Source of the DNA: Thermodesulfovibrio sp.
Lineage (GTDB): Bacteria > Nitrospirota > Thermodesulfovibrionia > Thermodesulfovibrionales > JdFR-85
Direction of reading: 5' to 3'
NCBI GenBank assembly: GCA_027050975.1
Contig: JALUAR010000153.1
Coordinates: 1-13,483 of the forward strand
Length of the DNA stretch: 13,483 nucleotides
Positions 1 to 7,168 of the stretch are shown piece by piece (the stretch's first letter is position 1; every line of letters starts with the position of its first letter). The position numbers were made by a program, and so were the translations under genes. The notes beneath the pieces are model-generated. The model worked only from the letters and a program-made list of their open reading frames with translations. It did not search any database and had not been told where the DNA came from.

Positions 1-1348
1 AATTTATTCCGTACTGTCTCATCTTCTCCCAGAGGGTTTTACGGCTGATACCAAGCACGGAGGCAGCACGGCTTCGGTTTCCTCCTGTCTGTTTGAGAAC
101 CCTAATTATGTACTGTCTTTCAGCCTCCTGAGCCACCTTTGTAAGTGGCTGGGCTGAAGACTCTTTTTTCCGACCCTTTTTAAGCACATGGGCAGGCAGG
201 TCTTCCTTTTTTACCCTGTCTGATTCACAGAGGGTTACCACACGCTCCACGATGTTTTCCAGCTCCCTTACATTTCCCGGGAAAGGATACTCCATGAGTG
301 CCTCTACTGCCTCCTTTGAAAATCTAATCTGTTTTCCAAGGCGGCTGTTGTAACGCTGAAGAAAATGCTCAATCAGAAGCGGGATATCCTCTCGTCTTTC
401 CCTGAGAGGTGGCAGTGTAAGGGGTATTACTGCAAGACGATAATAGAGGTCTTCCCTGAAACTTCCTTCTCTGACCTCCCTTTCAAGGTCTCGATTGGTC
501 GCAGCAATTACCCTGACATCCACCTTTATGGTCTCTGTGCCACCAAGTCGCTCAAAGGTTCCATCCTGAAGCACCCTCAGTAGCTTGACCTGAACCGATG
601 GGGGTAACTCTCCAACCTCGTCAAGGAAAATAGTTCCACCATGGGCAAGCTCAAAACGGCCAGGTTTTCGTCTGGTGGCACCTGTAAAGGCCCCTTTTTC
701 GTAACCAAAGAGCTCGCTTTCGATAAGGTTTTCAGGCAATGCCCCGCAGTTTACAATCACAAAGGGAGCATCCTTCCTTTTTCCCTGATAATGTATTGTG
801 GATGCTATCAGTTCCTTTCCAGTTCCGCTTTCCCCAAGTATAAGAACCGTTGAGTCCGATTGCGAAAGCCTATCTATCATCCTGAATACTTCCTTCATAG
901 CGTCGCTTTCACCAATTATGTTGGGGTAGCAGTAGCAACGGGAGATGGCCCTTTTTAGTCTGAGGTTTTCATCCTGCATTTGTTTTACCTCAGCCGCCCT
1001 ACTGATTATCAGCGAAAGTTCATCAAGGCTGAAGGGCTTGGTAATGTAGTCAAAGGCCCCCATCTTCATTGCCTCAACAGCATCCTTTATGGTGCCAAAG
1101 GCGGTCATAAGGATAACCATGCATGTATCGTCTATCTCCCGTATCTTCTCGAGTATCTCCATTCCGTTTATGTCAGGCAATCTGACGTCGGTAAGCACTA
1201 TGTCAAAAGGCTCTTCACTGTAAGCCTGAAGCCCATCCTGTCCTCTCTCAAAGGACTTCACAACGTAACCCTTTGCCTTGAGGGCGTCCTCAATGGTTAT
1301 TCGCATTATTTTTTCATCTTCAATTACAAGTACAGATTTTTTGTCCAC
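1..1348 (-). CDS. NtrC-family sigma-54-dependent response regulator, partial (C-terminal end cut by window edge)
   Basis: This gene encodes a cytoplasmic transcription activator for sigma-54 promoters. About 449 codons are visible with no stop before the left edge. Domains in order are a receiver domain (residues 1-120; acidic pocket D11/E12, phosphoacceptor D54, T82, K104), an AAA+ domain (Walker A GESGTGKE at about 172-179, the sigma-54 contact motif GAFTGA at 219-224, then the FLDEVGELP Walker B region), and a Fis-type helix-turn-helix at the end (NRSRAASVLGISRKTLWEK). The last visible residues are typical of the family's extreme C-terminus, so little is missing. The start is the GTG at 1346-1348, preceded by AGGAGG; it lies two bases after the kinase stop codon, so the two are co-translated. 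It is the likely phosphorylation partner of the kinase at 1351-2832. By order and type it resembles AioR/ArxR arsenic regulators; the specific signal is inferred. Confidence 0.95.
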   Translation of the reverse strand, partial: MDKKSVLVIEDEKIMRITIEDALKAKGYVVKSFERGQDGLQAYSEEPFDIVLTDVRLPDINGMEILEKIREIDDTCMVILMTAFGTIKDAVEAMKMGAFDYITKPFSLDELSLIISRAAEVKQMQDENLRLKRAISRCYCYPNIIGESDAMKEVFRMIDRLSQSDSTVLILGESGTGKELIASTIHYQGKRKDAPFVIVNCGALPENLIESELFGYEKGAFTGATRRKPGRFELAHGGTIFLDEVGELPPSVQVKLLRVLQDGTFERLGGTETIKVDVRVIAATNRDLEREVREGSFREDLYYRLAVIPLTLPPLRERREDIPLLIEHFLQRYNSRLGKQIRFSKEAVEALMEYPFPGNVRELENIVERVVTLCESDRVKKEDLPAHVLKKGRKKESSAQPLTKVAQEAERQYIIRVLKQTGGNRSRAASVLGISRKTLWEKMRQYGIN

Positions 1349-1350
1349 TA

Positions 1351-2832
1351 CTACCTCCTGAACTTAAGGGTAAAGGTGGTTCCAACTCCCTTTTCGCTTT
1401 CCACAGTGATTTCGCCATTATAGTTTTTAACAATCTCGTAGGTCAACCAGAGCCCAAGCCCTGTGCCCTCACCAGGCTGTTTTGTGGTAAAGAAAGGGTC
1501 AAATATCTTTGGAAGTGTTTCCCTGTCAATTCCCTCTCCAGTGTCCGTAACAGTGATAATCTTGTAATCTCCCTGTCTGTAGCCCTTTATAGTGAGCTCT
1601 CCATTGTTTTTCATGGCATGCACTGCATTGATTATAAGATTAAGCATAATCTGTTGAAAATCGTGGGGGTCTATTATTATGGTCAGACCCTCTTCTATAT
1701 CCACTTTGTATCTTATGTCTTTGCTCCTTAACCTATACTCAACGAACTTATAGATGTCCTGAAGCACGGCTTTTACATCAATCACCTCTGGATTACGGGT
1801 TCCCGTTCTTGACATCCAGAGGAGTTTGCCCACGATTGACTCTATCCTGTTTAGCCCGTCTTTAAGAAGATGGAGATACTTTTCTCTTAACTCTTCATTT
1901 TCTCCCATCAGTTCAAGCATATCCACACAGTTGAACATTCCGCCAAGGGGGTTGTTAATCTCGTGGGCAACGCCGGAGGCAAGGATACCAATGGATGCCA
2001 GCTTTTCTGATTGAAGGAGTTTCTCATGTGTCCTCTTTAGCTCAAGGTTTGCCTGCTTTATACGTTCTATCATGTTGTTAAAGCTCTGTCCTAAAAGGGC
2101 AAGCTCGTCATTACCCTTTATGTGAACCTTCACATCAAGGTCACCTGAACCAGCACGCTCCATGGTTCGTGCAAGATAGGTAATGGGTCTTATAAACCTT
2201 CTACTGAGAATTATGATTATAAAAAACCCCACCACCAGAACCACCAGTGTAAAAAAGAGTATCCTCTTTACCATGCTTGATATCTCATGTTCTACCTCTT
2301 CAAGAGAGATAGCAAACTTGAGGGTTCCCCATCGTTTTTTTCCTATCGACAGCGGTGTGGCAAAATCAAGGGCATCGTGGCCTGTCTTAATGCTGTGAAA
2401 CTTCTGCACCACCGTGGTGTTTGCCCTGAGTGCCCTGAGGGTCAGGGGGTCTTTATATACCTTGCCGTACTGACTGAAGTCATTGTGAGAGATGACCCTG
2501 CCGTTTTCGTCAAGCACTGCAAGATACAAAAGGTTAAGCTCCTTTTTATTGAATATACCCCGAATGTAGTTATCAATAAGACCACCCTCCTCCACAAGCC
2601 CAAGCCGTTCGTAAATGAGGTCGTTGATTACAGGTATTGCAAGGGTCTCGGCAAAGGCCCTGCCCTGCCGCTCGATGTCTGCATACATTATCTGGCGCTC
2701 TCTCATGGTCACAAGGTATCCTATAATACTCATCAGCACCACAATGGCTACTGAAGTGATAAGGATAAACTTCTGCTGTAGTGGTATTCTGCTTAAAAAA
2801 CCCGTAACTATAGTTTTATCTTTGGATGACAT
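1351..2832 (-). CDS. Membrane-bound sensor histidine kinase (AioS/ArrS-like position)
   Basis: This 493-residue inner-membrane kinase is the likely phosphodonor for the NtrC-type regulator directly downstream. It has a short cytoplasmic N-terminus, a first membrane helix (about 22-43), a periplasmic sensor region (about 45-188) with a Cache/PAS-like stretch (LAVLDENGRVISHND), a second helix (about 190-210), a HAMP linker (211-263), a HisKA dimerisation helix with H290 in GVAHEINNP, and an HATPase_c domain (N-box around N398-N402, DTGEGI at 430-435, GEGTGLGL at 454-461). The only cysteine is C302, in the cytoplasmic part, so the periplasmic sensor has no thiol to bind arsenite itself; sensing through the neighbouring PhnD-like protein is the natural inference. 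The ATG start overlaps the upstream gene's end by 25 bp. The Shine-Dalgarno sequence is weak, which suggests translational coupling. Confidence 0.93.
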   Translation of the reverse strand: MSSKDKTIVTGFLSRIPLQQKFILITSVAIVVLMSIIGYLVTMRERQIMYADIERQGRAFAETLAIPVINDLIYERLGLVEEGGLIDNYIRGIFNKKELNLLYLAVLDENGRVISHNDFSQYGKVYKDPLTLRALRANTTVVQKFHSIKTGHDALDFATPLSIGKKRWGTLKFAISLEEVEHEISSMVKRILFFTLVVLVVGFFIIIILSRRFIRPITYLARTMERAGSGDLDVKVHIKGNDELALLGQSFNNMIERIKQANLELKRTHEKLLQSEKLASIGILASGVAHEINNPLGGMFNCVDMLELMGENEELREKYLHLLKDGLNRIESIVGKLLWMSRTGTRNPEVIDVKAVLQDIYKFVEYRLRSKDIRYKVDIEEGLTIIIDPHDFQQIMLNLIINAVHAMKNNGELTIKGYRQGDYKIITVTDTGEGIDRETLPKIFDPFFTTKQPGEGTGLGLWLTYEIVKNYNGEITVESEKGVGTTFTLKFRR

Positions 2833-4517
2833 CCCATCCCGCAGGTCTTTGGCACATTGTTAATCATATCCCTTATTCCCTGATAATCAGAATCCCTTGC
2901 CTCAATAAAACCACCCCAGAACTCAGGGTCAAGTTTTTTAAGAACCTGCTGCCCCCTTTCAGTCTTGTTTATATTGATTAAGGCTGACTTTATCATCTCC
3001 CCTGTAACAAAGGATGTCCTGGGGCCTATTACCACAGGGCCGGTAGGGATAGGCGATGATCTTTTAATCACCTTTATGCCAAGGGGCATGTACTTATTGG
3101 CAACCGAATCCCTGACAGCACCTGCATCAAACTCGCCACTTAAGACCCTCTTTACAACTGTTTCATGATAATCAAAGTTTTTATACATTCCCAGGTCCTT
3201 GAGATGTATGCCTGCCTCAGCAAGCAGATATCGGGGTATCAGGTTTCCAGCGGTTGACTTAACAGCCGAAAAGGCAAAACTCTTACCTTTAAGCTCTGAT
3301 AGGGATTTTAAGGGTTTGTCTTTTTTCGTGATAATCATGGAATAATAAAAAGGGTCTCCCTTAGAGTTTACAGACTTTAATATACAGACTGCCCCATATC
3401 TGGCATGTGCTTCAAGGTATGTAAGGGGGTCAAGTATTGCCACATCGGTCTCACCATTACCAAGAGAGACCACTGTTTCCTCATAACTCTTTTTAAGTTT
3501 CAGTTCAAAACGGTGACCTGTGGTCTCGGTCAGGTAATCTATCAGGGGTTGATACTTCTCGTAGGTTATACGGGGGTTGTCCCTCGGGATTACACCAAAG
3601 TATATGATGGAGTCATCCTTTCTTTGCTTTTTTGAGGGTAGGCTTAATTTGCTAACCACTCTTTCCATCTCCCTTATGGAGTCATAATTAGAGTCAGGAA
3701 CCTCAACAAACCTGTCTATGTTCATTGCAGAAAGTATCCTTTTCCCCTCTGTGGTCCTGTGCATGTTTAGAAGTATCTCCTTTATCTTTTCCTTCACAAA
3801 AAGGGATACACCTGTTGATACAACCACTGGAGGGATACCAAAATCAGGGGATTTCTCTATGATTCTTGTCTCCTGCACATAGGGGGTTCCCTGTTTTTTC
3901 ATATATTCATAAACCAGGCTTTCAACCGCAGCACCGTCAACTATCCTCTTTGCAACCAGTTCAACCGATTTATTGTGGCTGTAGCTGTATATGTACTTTT
4001 TGAAGAACTCCTCTGGCCTGAGACCCATTCTGGCAAGCCTGTAAACAGGATAAAGCCTGCCCGAGTTTGACTTGGGGTCAGTAAAGGCAAAGGTATGTCC
4101 CTTAAGGTCCTCAAACCTTTTAAAGGGGCTATCTTTATGAACGATGATGTAGGACTTGTAAAAGGGTCTGCCATTAACCTCAGGAGCCACCAGGAGTTCA
4201 ACGCCAAACTCTCTGCGGTTTTTCACATAAGGTGCAGAGCAGATAAAGGCAATGTCCACTTTGCCCTTCTCAAGCAACTTATCCATTTCATCATAGGTCC
4301 TTCTTAAAACCATCTCCACAGGCATACCAAGCCTCTCACCCACATAATCAACAATCTCCTGATAGTATATAACTGCATCAACAGGCGTAATCATGGAGGC
4401 TATGCCTATGCGGACTGGTCTCTGTGCAGAATGGAGAGTGAGCTTGCCTATTAAAAGCACAGAGATGACAAGGACAGTAACGAGTATTAATCTCTTCTTT
4501 AATGAATTATTGGTCAT
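2808..4517 (-). CDS. Periplasmic protein with two tandem PhnD-like oxyanion-binding domains; probable arsenic/oxyanion sensor (AioX/ArrT-like)
   Basis: This 569-residue protein has one N-terminal hydrophobic segment (about 9-28), acting as a signal peptide or anchor, followed by two homologous PhnD-type (phosphate/phosphite/phosphonate binding) domains at about 34-290 and 303-552. The duplication is visible in paired blocks: DIAFICSAPYV with DVAILDPLTYL, DLKGHTFAFTDPKS with ELKGKSFAFSAVKS, and DSNYDSIREM with DSDYQGIRDM. Cysteines are C93 (domain 1), C378 (domain 2) and C559/C563 in a short tail (CGMGCH) beyond the second domain. No ABC permease or ATPase gene is nearby; instead a kinase and a sigma-54 activator follow, so a sensory rather than transport role is inferred. 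Known arsenic systems use a single-domain PhnD-like protein (AioX) in this position. The ligand could also be phosphate, phosphonate or another oxyanion. There is no clear Shine-Dalgarno sequence before the ATG. Confidence 0.88.
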   Translation of the reverse strand: MTNNSLKKRLILVTVLVISVLLIGKLTLHSAQRPVRIGIASMITPVDAVIYYQEIVDYVGERLGMPVEMVLRRTYDEMDKLLEKGKVDIAFICSAPYVKNRREFGVELLVAPEVNGRPFYKSYIIVHKDSPFKRFEDLKGHTFAFTDPKSNSGRLYPVYRLARMGLRPEEFFKKYIYSYSHNKSVELVAKRIVDGAAVESLVYEYMKKQGTPYVQETRIIEKSPDFGIPPVVVSTGVSLFVKEKIKEILLNMHRTTEGKRILSAMNIDRFVEVPDSNYDSIREMERVVSKLSLPSKKQRKDDSIIYFGVIPRDNPRITYEKYQPLIDYLTETTGHRFELKLKKSYEETVVSLGNGETDVAILDPLTYLEAHARYGAVCILKSVNSKGDPFYYSMIITKKDKPLKSLSELKGKSFAFSAVKSTAGNLIPRYLLAEAGIHLKDLGMYKNFDYHETVVKRVLSGEFDAGAVRDSVANKYMPLGIKVIKRSSPIPTGPVVIGPRTSFVTGEMIKSALININKTERGQQVLKKLDPEFWGGFIEARDSDYQGIRDMINNVPKTCGMGCHPKIKL

Positions 4518-4538
4518 TTTTACATTAAATATTATAAT
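4510..4538 (+). promoter_or_regulatory. Candidate sigma-70 promoter for the first arsR
   Basis: A TTGGTC -35 (4510-4515) and a perfect TATAAT -10 (4533-4538) are separated by 17 bp. The -10 sits inside a 12-bp perfect palindrome (4529-4540), so a TATAAT also exists on the minus strand (4531-4536) that could serve the divergent PhnD-like gene. The -35 overlaps the first codons of that gene. Predicted transcription starts near 4545 and gives a leader of about 80 bases to the arsR start. Confidence 0.5.
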
Positions 4539-4557
4539 ATAAAAAACACATCGAGTA

Positions 4558-4570
4558 CTAATATAATTAG
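4558..4570. promoter_or_regulatory. Candidate ArsR operator, CTAAT-ATA-ATTAG palindrome
   Basis: An interrupted perfect inverted repeat with 5-bp arms and a 3-bp centre lies just downstream of the predicted -10 of arsR in the divergent 110-bp spacer. ArsR/SmtB proteins typically bind A/T-rich dyads at or near their own transcription start, so autoregulation is inferred. The arms are short and A/T-rich, so chance is possible. Confidence 0.35.
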
Positions 4571-4627
4571 CTTTGTTTTTTTGTTGAGAATGTTAAGTCG
4601 GCAAAGAGTATAGCTCAAGGAGGCTTT

Positions 4628-4972
4628 ATGGACATTCTGCAGAGAAAGGCAGACATATTGAAAGCCCTTGGACAGCCTACAAGGCTTAAGATAGTTGAAC
4701 TTTTAAGAGATGGCGAACGATGCGTTTGCGAGATGCTTCCTGTATTGGGTGAAGAACAGGCAAATGTCTCAAAACACCTCTCACTGCTGAGGCAGACAGG
4801 TATAGTGGAGTTCAGAAAAGAAGGGGTAAGTTCCTATTATAAGATAAAAGACAGAGTGGTTTTCGAGATACTTGATAAAGTGGAAAAGATGGTTCAGAAA
4901 GAGATCCTTAAGTCTGCCAAACTTGCAAAGCAATTATCCAGTGGACCACTAAAAAGAAATAAACTATTTTAA
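4628..4972 (+). CDS. arsR: ArsR/SmtB-family metalloid-responsive repressor (first copy)
   Basis: This 114-residue winged-helix repressor carries the ALGQPTRLKIVELL helix, the arsenite-sensing motif RCVCEM (C32 and C34 in the alpha-3 position, as in E. coli ArsR CVCDL), the recognition helix ANVSKHLSLL (about 45-54) and the wing SSYYKI. As(III) binding to the cysteines would release DNA. The ATG at 4628 follows AAGGAGG at good spacing, and initiation here gives the family's normal length. The gene is divergent from the PhnD-kinase-regulator operon and precedes the ArsP-like permease by 200 bp, so it likely controls itself and that operon. The C-terminus is lysine-rich and has no second metal site that can be recognised. 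Confidence 0.93.
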   Translation: MDILQRKADILKALGQPTRLKIVELLRDGERCVCEMLPVLGEEQANVSKHLSLLRQTGIVEFRKEGVSSYYKIKDRVVFEILDKVEKMVQKEILKSAKLAKQLSSGPLKRNKLF

Positions 4973-5172
4973 TAGGGTTAACCCTCTTTAACCCCCACTT
5001 AATAGAGTTTTTTAAACAAAAACACAACGCTTTGGCAAGTCGAATAATTCTTTGCATTAGTTCCCAGCAGTCTCTGTTGCAGGGAAAAAACCCCTCTTGA
5101 CAATTACTACTCTATAACTATATAGTAATATATGGATAATTTAAGAAGTATTAATGAAAGGATGATTTCAGG
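4973..5172 (+). promoter_or_regulatory. Intergenic promoter-operator region before the permease operon
   Basis: The 200-bp spacer starts with a 12-bp perfect palindrome AGGGTTAACCCT (4974-4985) right at the arsR stop codon, without a following T-tract. Toward its end it holds a strong-looking promoter: TTGACA (5097-5102), 18 bp, TATAGT (5121-5126). An inverted repeat ATTACTA/TAGTAAT (5103-5109 and 5123-5129) brackets the -10/-35 spacer, and a nested perfect palindrome ACTATATAGT (5117-5126) covers the -10. A repressor bound there would block RNA polymerase. This fits ArsR control of the operon that starts at 5173. Confidence 0.6.
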
Positions 5173-6123
5173 ATGCTCAAATGGATAGCAGACGTAGTGG
5201 TCTTTAAAGTTTTTGGACTGTCCTCTCAGACAAAATTAGGAGATGCTCTGCACTTTTTTGTCTACGACACTTTAAAGATATTTCTTTTTCTTGCGGTGGT
5301 GATATTTGTGGTCTCCTTTATAAGGAGCTACTTTCCACCTGAGAGGACAAAGAGGATATTGAGTCATAAAAGGCTTTTCATTGGTAACATACTGGCTGCC
5401 CTTCTTGGAATAGTAACACCTTTCTGTTCCTGCTCTGCAGTGCCTCTTTTTATCGGGTTTGTCGAGGCAGGTGTACCCCTTGGGGTGACATTCTCCTTTC
5501 TCATATCCTCTCCAATGGTCAATGAGATAGCAGTGGTGCTTCTGTACAGTCTTTTTGGCTGGAAGATTACTGCCATATATATCGGAGCAGGTCTTTCAGT
5601 GGCAATATTTGGTGGAATCATTATTGGCAAACTGGGTCTTGAGCACTGGGTTGAGGAGTATGTCTACAAGATAAGGACCGGCCAGGGCACAGAGGTGATA
5701 AAGCAGAGTTTTCGTGAAAGGCTTGATTATGCAAAGTGGAACACAAAGGATATCCTTCGAAGGGTGTGGCTCTTTATACTGATAGCCATTGGCATTGGTG
5801 GGTTTATTCACGGCTATGTGCCGGAGGAGTTTCTTACGAGGATTGCAGGGCCAGGTAATCCGCTGGCAGTGCCTGCAGCGGTTGTGCTTGGTGTGCCCCT
5901 TTATTCAAATGCCGCTGGCGTGATACCCATTGTTTATGCCCTTATGGAAAAGGGACTCAGCATGGGCACGGTGCTTGCGTTTATGATGGCAGTAACAGCG
6001 CTATCACTTCCAGAGATGATAATCCTGAGAAAGGTCCTCAAACCCCAGATGCTTGGTGTGTTTGCAGGAATTATGACCATTACAATAATCGGAGTAGGGT
6101 ATCTGTTTAATGCAATACTTTGA
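5173..6123 (+). CDS. arsP: COG0701-family permease, ArsP-like (probable organoarsenical/arsenite efflux)
   Basis: This 316-residue polytopic inner-membrane protein has about eight to ten hydrophobic segments in two halves split by a charged loop (about 150-195). The family signature TPFCSCSAVPLFIGF (about 82-96, C85 and C87) is followed by a glycine-rich helix and SSPMVNE; the second half has a matching VPLYSNAAGVIP motif. Characterised ArsP members export trivalent methylarsenite and related aromatic arsenicals, but the wider family (formerly DUF318, YraQ-type) includes transporters of unknown or other metal specificity, so the substrate here rests on context: two arsR genes, arsC and acr3 are close by. 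It is the first gene of an operon with the mini-thioredoxin, an arrangement common for this family. The ATG is preceded by AAAGG at slightly long spacing. Confidence 0.8.
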   Translation: MLKWIADVVVFKVFGLSSQTKLGDALHFFVYDTLKIFLFLAVVIFVVSFIRSYFPPERTKRILSHKRLFIGNILAALLGIVTPFCSCSAVPLFIGFVEAGVPLGVTFSFLISSPMVNEIAVVLLYSLFGWKITAIYIGAGLSVAIFGGIIIGKLGLEHWVEEYVYKIRTGQGTEVIKQSFRERLDYAKWNTKDILRRVWLFILIAIGIGGFIHGYVPEEFLTRIAGPGNPLAVPAAVVLGVPLYSNAAGVIPIVYALMEKGLSMGTVLAFMMAVTALSLPEMIILRKVLKPQMLGVFAGIMTITIIGVGYLFNAIL

Positions 6124-6137
6124 GCGAGGGAAGGAGA

Positions 6138-6190
6138 GTGTTTAGTGTTTAGTGTTGAGTGTTGAATGATGAATGATGAGTGTTTAGTGG
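6138..6190. repeat. Tandem heptamer array, seven 7-bp units (GTGTTTA family)
   Basis: Units read GTGTTTA, GTGTTTA, GTGTTGA, GTGTTGA, ATGATGA, ATGATGA, GTGTTTA, then a partial GTGG. Neighbouring units are identical in pairs, which suggests stepwise duplication. The array begins 14 bp after the permease stop codon. The unit is not a multiple of three and no ORF uses it. Confidence 0.85.
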
Positions 6191-6202
6191 GAAGAATGCA
6201 AT

Positions 6203-6292
6203 AAACCAAATGAACCAGACAAACCAAATAAACCAAATAAACCAAATAAACCAGATAAACCAGATAAACCAGACAAACTAAATAAACCAGAT
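6203..6292. repeat. Tandem nonamer array, ten 9-bp units (AAACCARAY family)
   Basis: Ten uninterrupted 9-bp units follow, mostly AAACCAAAT or AAACCAGAT, with single-base variants (GAACCAGAC, AAACCAGAC, AAACTAAAT). The last unit runs directly into the AAGGAGG of the mini-thioredoxin gene. The transcript would be A/C-rich and almost free of G, hence unstructured just upstream of a ribosome binding site. Nine is a multiple of three, but no start codon with the correct frame makes the array coding on the plus strand. Confidence 0.9.
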
Positions 6293-6307
6293 CAAGGAGG
6301 AAAGGAT

Positions 6308-6541
6308 ATGCAGATCAAAGTACTTGGGCCAGGTTGTCCAAACTGTGAGGAGATGACCCGCAGGGTAAAGCAGGCAGTGGATGAACTGGGGATTGAGGCA
6401 GAGATTGAAAAGGTAACAGACATGGCTGAGATCATGAAGCACACCATGAGCACGCCAGGGCTGGTGGTTGATGGAAAACTGGTTCATGCAGGAAAACCCC
6501 TTCCGCCAGTTGAAAAGATCAAGTCCATGATTGGTGGTTAA
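6308..6541 (+). CDS. Mini-thioredoxin (redox-active disulfide protein family, TM0996/MTH895-like)
   Basis: This 77-residue cytoplasmic protein has a minimal thioredoxin fold with the active-site motif GPGCPNC (C10, C13), a helix, and the cis-proline region STPGLVVDGKLV (about 48-59). The family is known for small thiol-disulfide proteins often placed beside COG0701 permeases and ArsR regulators. It may reduce or hand over thiol-bound arsenic or keep a partner reduced; that role is inferred. AAGGAGG precedes the ATG at good spacing. It ends 19 bp before the next gene and is presumably co-transcribed with the permease despite the intervening repeat arrays. Confidence 0.9.
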   Translation: MQIKVLGPGCPNCEEMTRRVKQAVDELGIEAEIEKVTDMAEIMKHTMSTPGLVVDGKLVHAGKPLPPVEKIKSMIGG

Positions 6542-6560
6542 ATCTTCAAGGAGGATTACG

Positions 6561-7163
6561 ATGAAAAAGACACTTCTAACATTATTCGCCCTGCTAATTA
6601 TTGCAGTACCTGCAATGGCTTCATCTGTTGATGAGATTGTAAAACAGGGAGACCTCTACTTCCAGCAAGCACAGTATGAAAAGGCAGTGGATACCTACCT
6701 GAGTGCCCTGACAAAGGCCCCTGAAAACCCTGCCCTAAGGATAAGGCTTGAAAAGGCCGTAGTTGCAAAAAACGCAGATGATCTTTTATCCCTCATGACC
6801 CGTGAGGTTCAGAAAAAGGGAGACATCAGGATATCGGCAAAGGCACTTGTTAAAAAGATGATGAAGGGAGAAAAACTCACACTTATCGATGTCCGCACAC
6901 CAGAGGAGCAGGCCCTTACCCGTGTGCCAGGTGCGATGAGAATCCCCATGACCGATATAATGAAAAACCTTGACAGGATTCCCACAGATGGCACCGTGGT
7001 TATTATCTGTCACAGTAGCCCCAGGGCGATCATCGTTACCACAGCACTGAGGATACTGGGTTATAATAATGTGTATGCCCTTAAGGGTGGTATCATGGCC
7101 ATAGCAGACCTTAATGCAAAGAAGGTACCTGATGGTCTTAAATCAGTCAATGAAGGCAGGTGA
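6561..7163 (+). CDS. Secreted TPR-like plus rhodanese-domain protein
   Basis: The 200-residue protein starts at the ATG at 6561, chosen over an in-frame ATG at 6531 because AAGGAGG lies 6 bp upstream and the resulting N-terminus is a clean Sec signal peptide (KK, hydrophobic core, AMA-S cleavage near residue 21). A TPR-like helical pair follows (about 22-75, GDLYFQQAQYEKAVDTYLSA), then a rhodanese domain (about 90-185) with IDVRTPEE and the active-site loop CHSSPR (C150 nucleophile, R155). Single-domain rhodaneses transfer sulfane sulfur or act as persulfide carriers; the periplasmic location points to handling of sulfur or thiolated compounds outside the cytoplasm. It lies in the permease/mini-thioredoxin operon and its end is joined to the next gene. 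Confidence 0.88.
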   Translation: MKKTLLTLFALLIIAVPAMASSVDEIVKQGDLYFQQAQYEKAVDTYLSALTKAPENPALRIRLEKAVVAKNADDLLSLMTREVQKKGDIRISAKALVKKMMKGEKLTLIDVRTPEEQALTRVPGAMRIPMTDIMKNLDRIPTDGTVVIICHSSPRAIIVTTALRILGYNNVYALKGGIMAIADLNAKKVPDGLKSVNEGR

Positions 7164-7168
7164 TTTTA

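Noticed and set aside
980..1423. A 147-codon plus-strand open frame opposite the response regulator and kinase
   Set aside because: It is antisense to clearly conserved receiver-domain codons, has no ribosome binding site and no recognisable motif; it is a shadow.
2287..2754. A 155-codon plus-strand open frame opposite the kinase sensor region
   Set aside because: It is the antisense shadow of the kinase; composition and lack of start signals argue against coding.
2815..2841. CGMGCH at the end of the PhnD-like protein as a heme c site
   Set aside because: It has three rather than two residues between the cysteines, and nothing else in the protein suggests a cytochrome.
5033..5055. A TGGCA...TTGCA pattern before the permease, considered as a sigma-54 -24/-12 promoter
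   Set aside because: The GG-to-GC spacing is far too long for sigma-54; a good sigma-70 type promoter lies downstream.
5080..5096. AGGG-A(6)-CCCCT hairpin before the permease promoter, considered as an arsR terminator
   Set aside because: The stem is too short and there is no T-tract; left undecided rather than called.
5934..6245. A minus-strand open frame with a VYLVYLVCLVHL repeat peptide
   Set aside because: The repetitive peptide is only the reverse reading of the nonamer array and the rest overlaps permease codons.
6138..6292. Tandem repeats considered as a CRISPR array or iterons of a replication origin
   Set aside because: Units are 7 and 9 bp with no spacers, there are no cas or replication genes nearby, and the array lies between co-directional operon genes.
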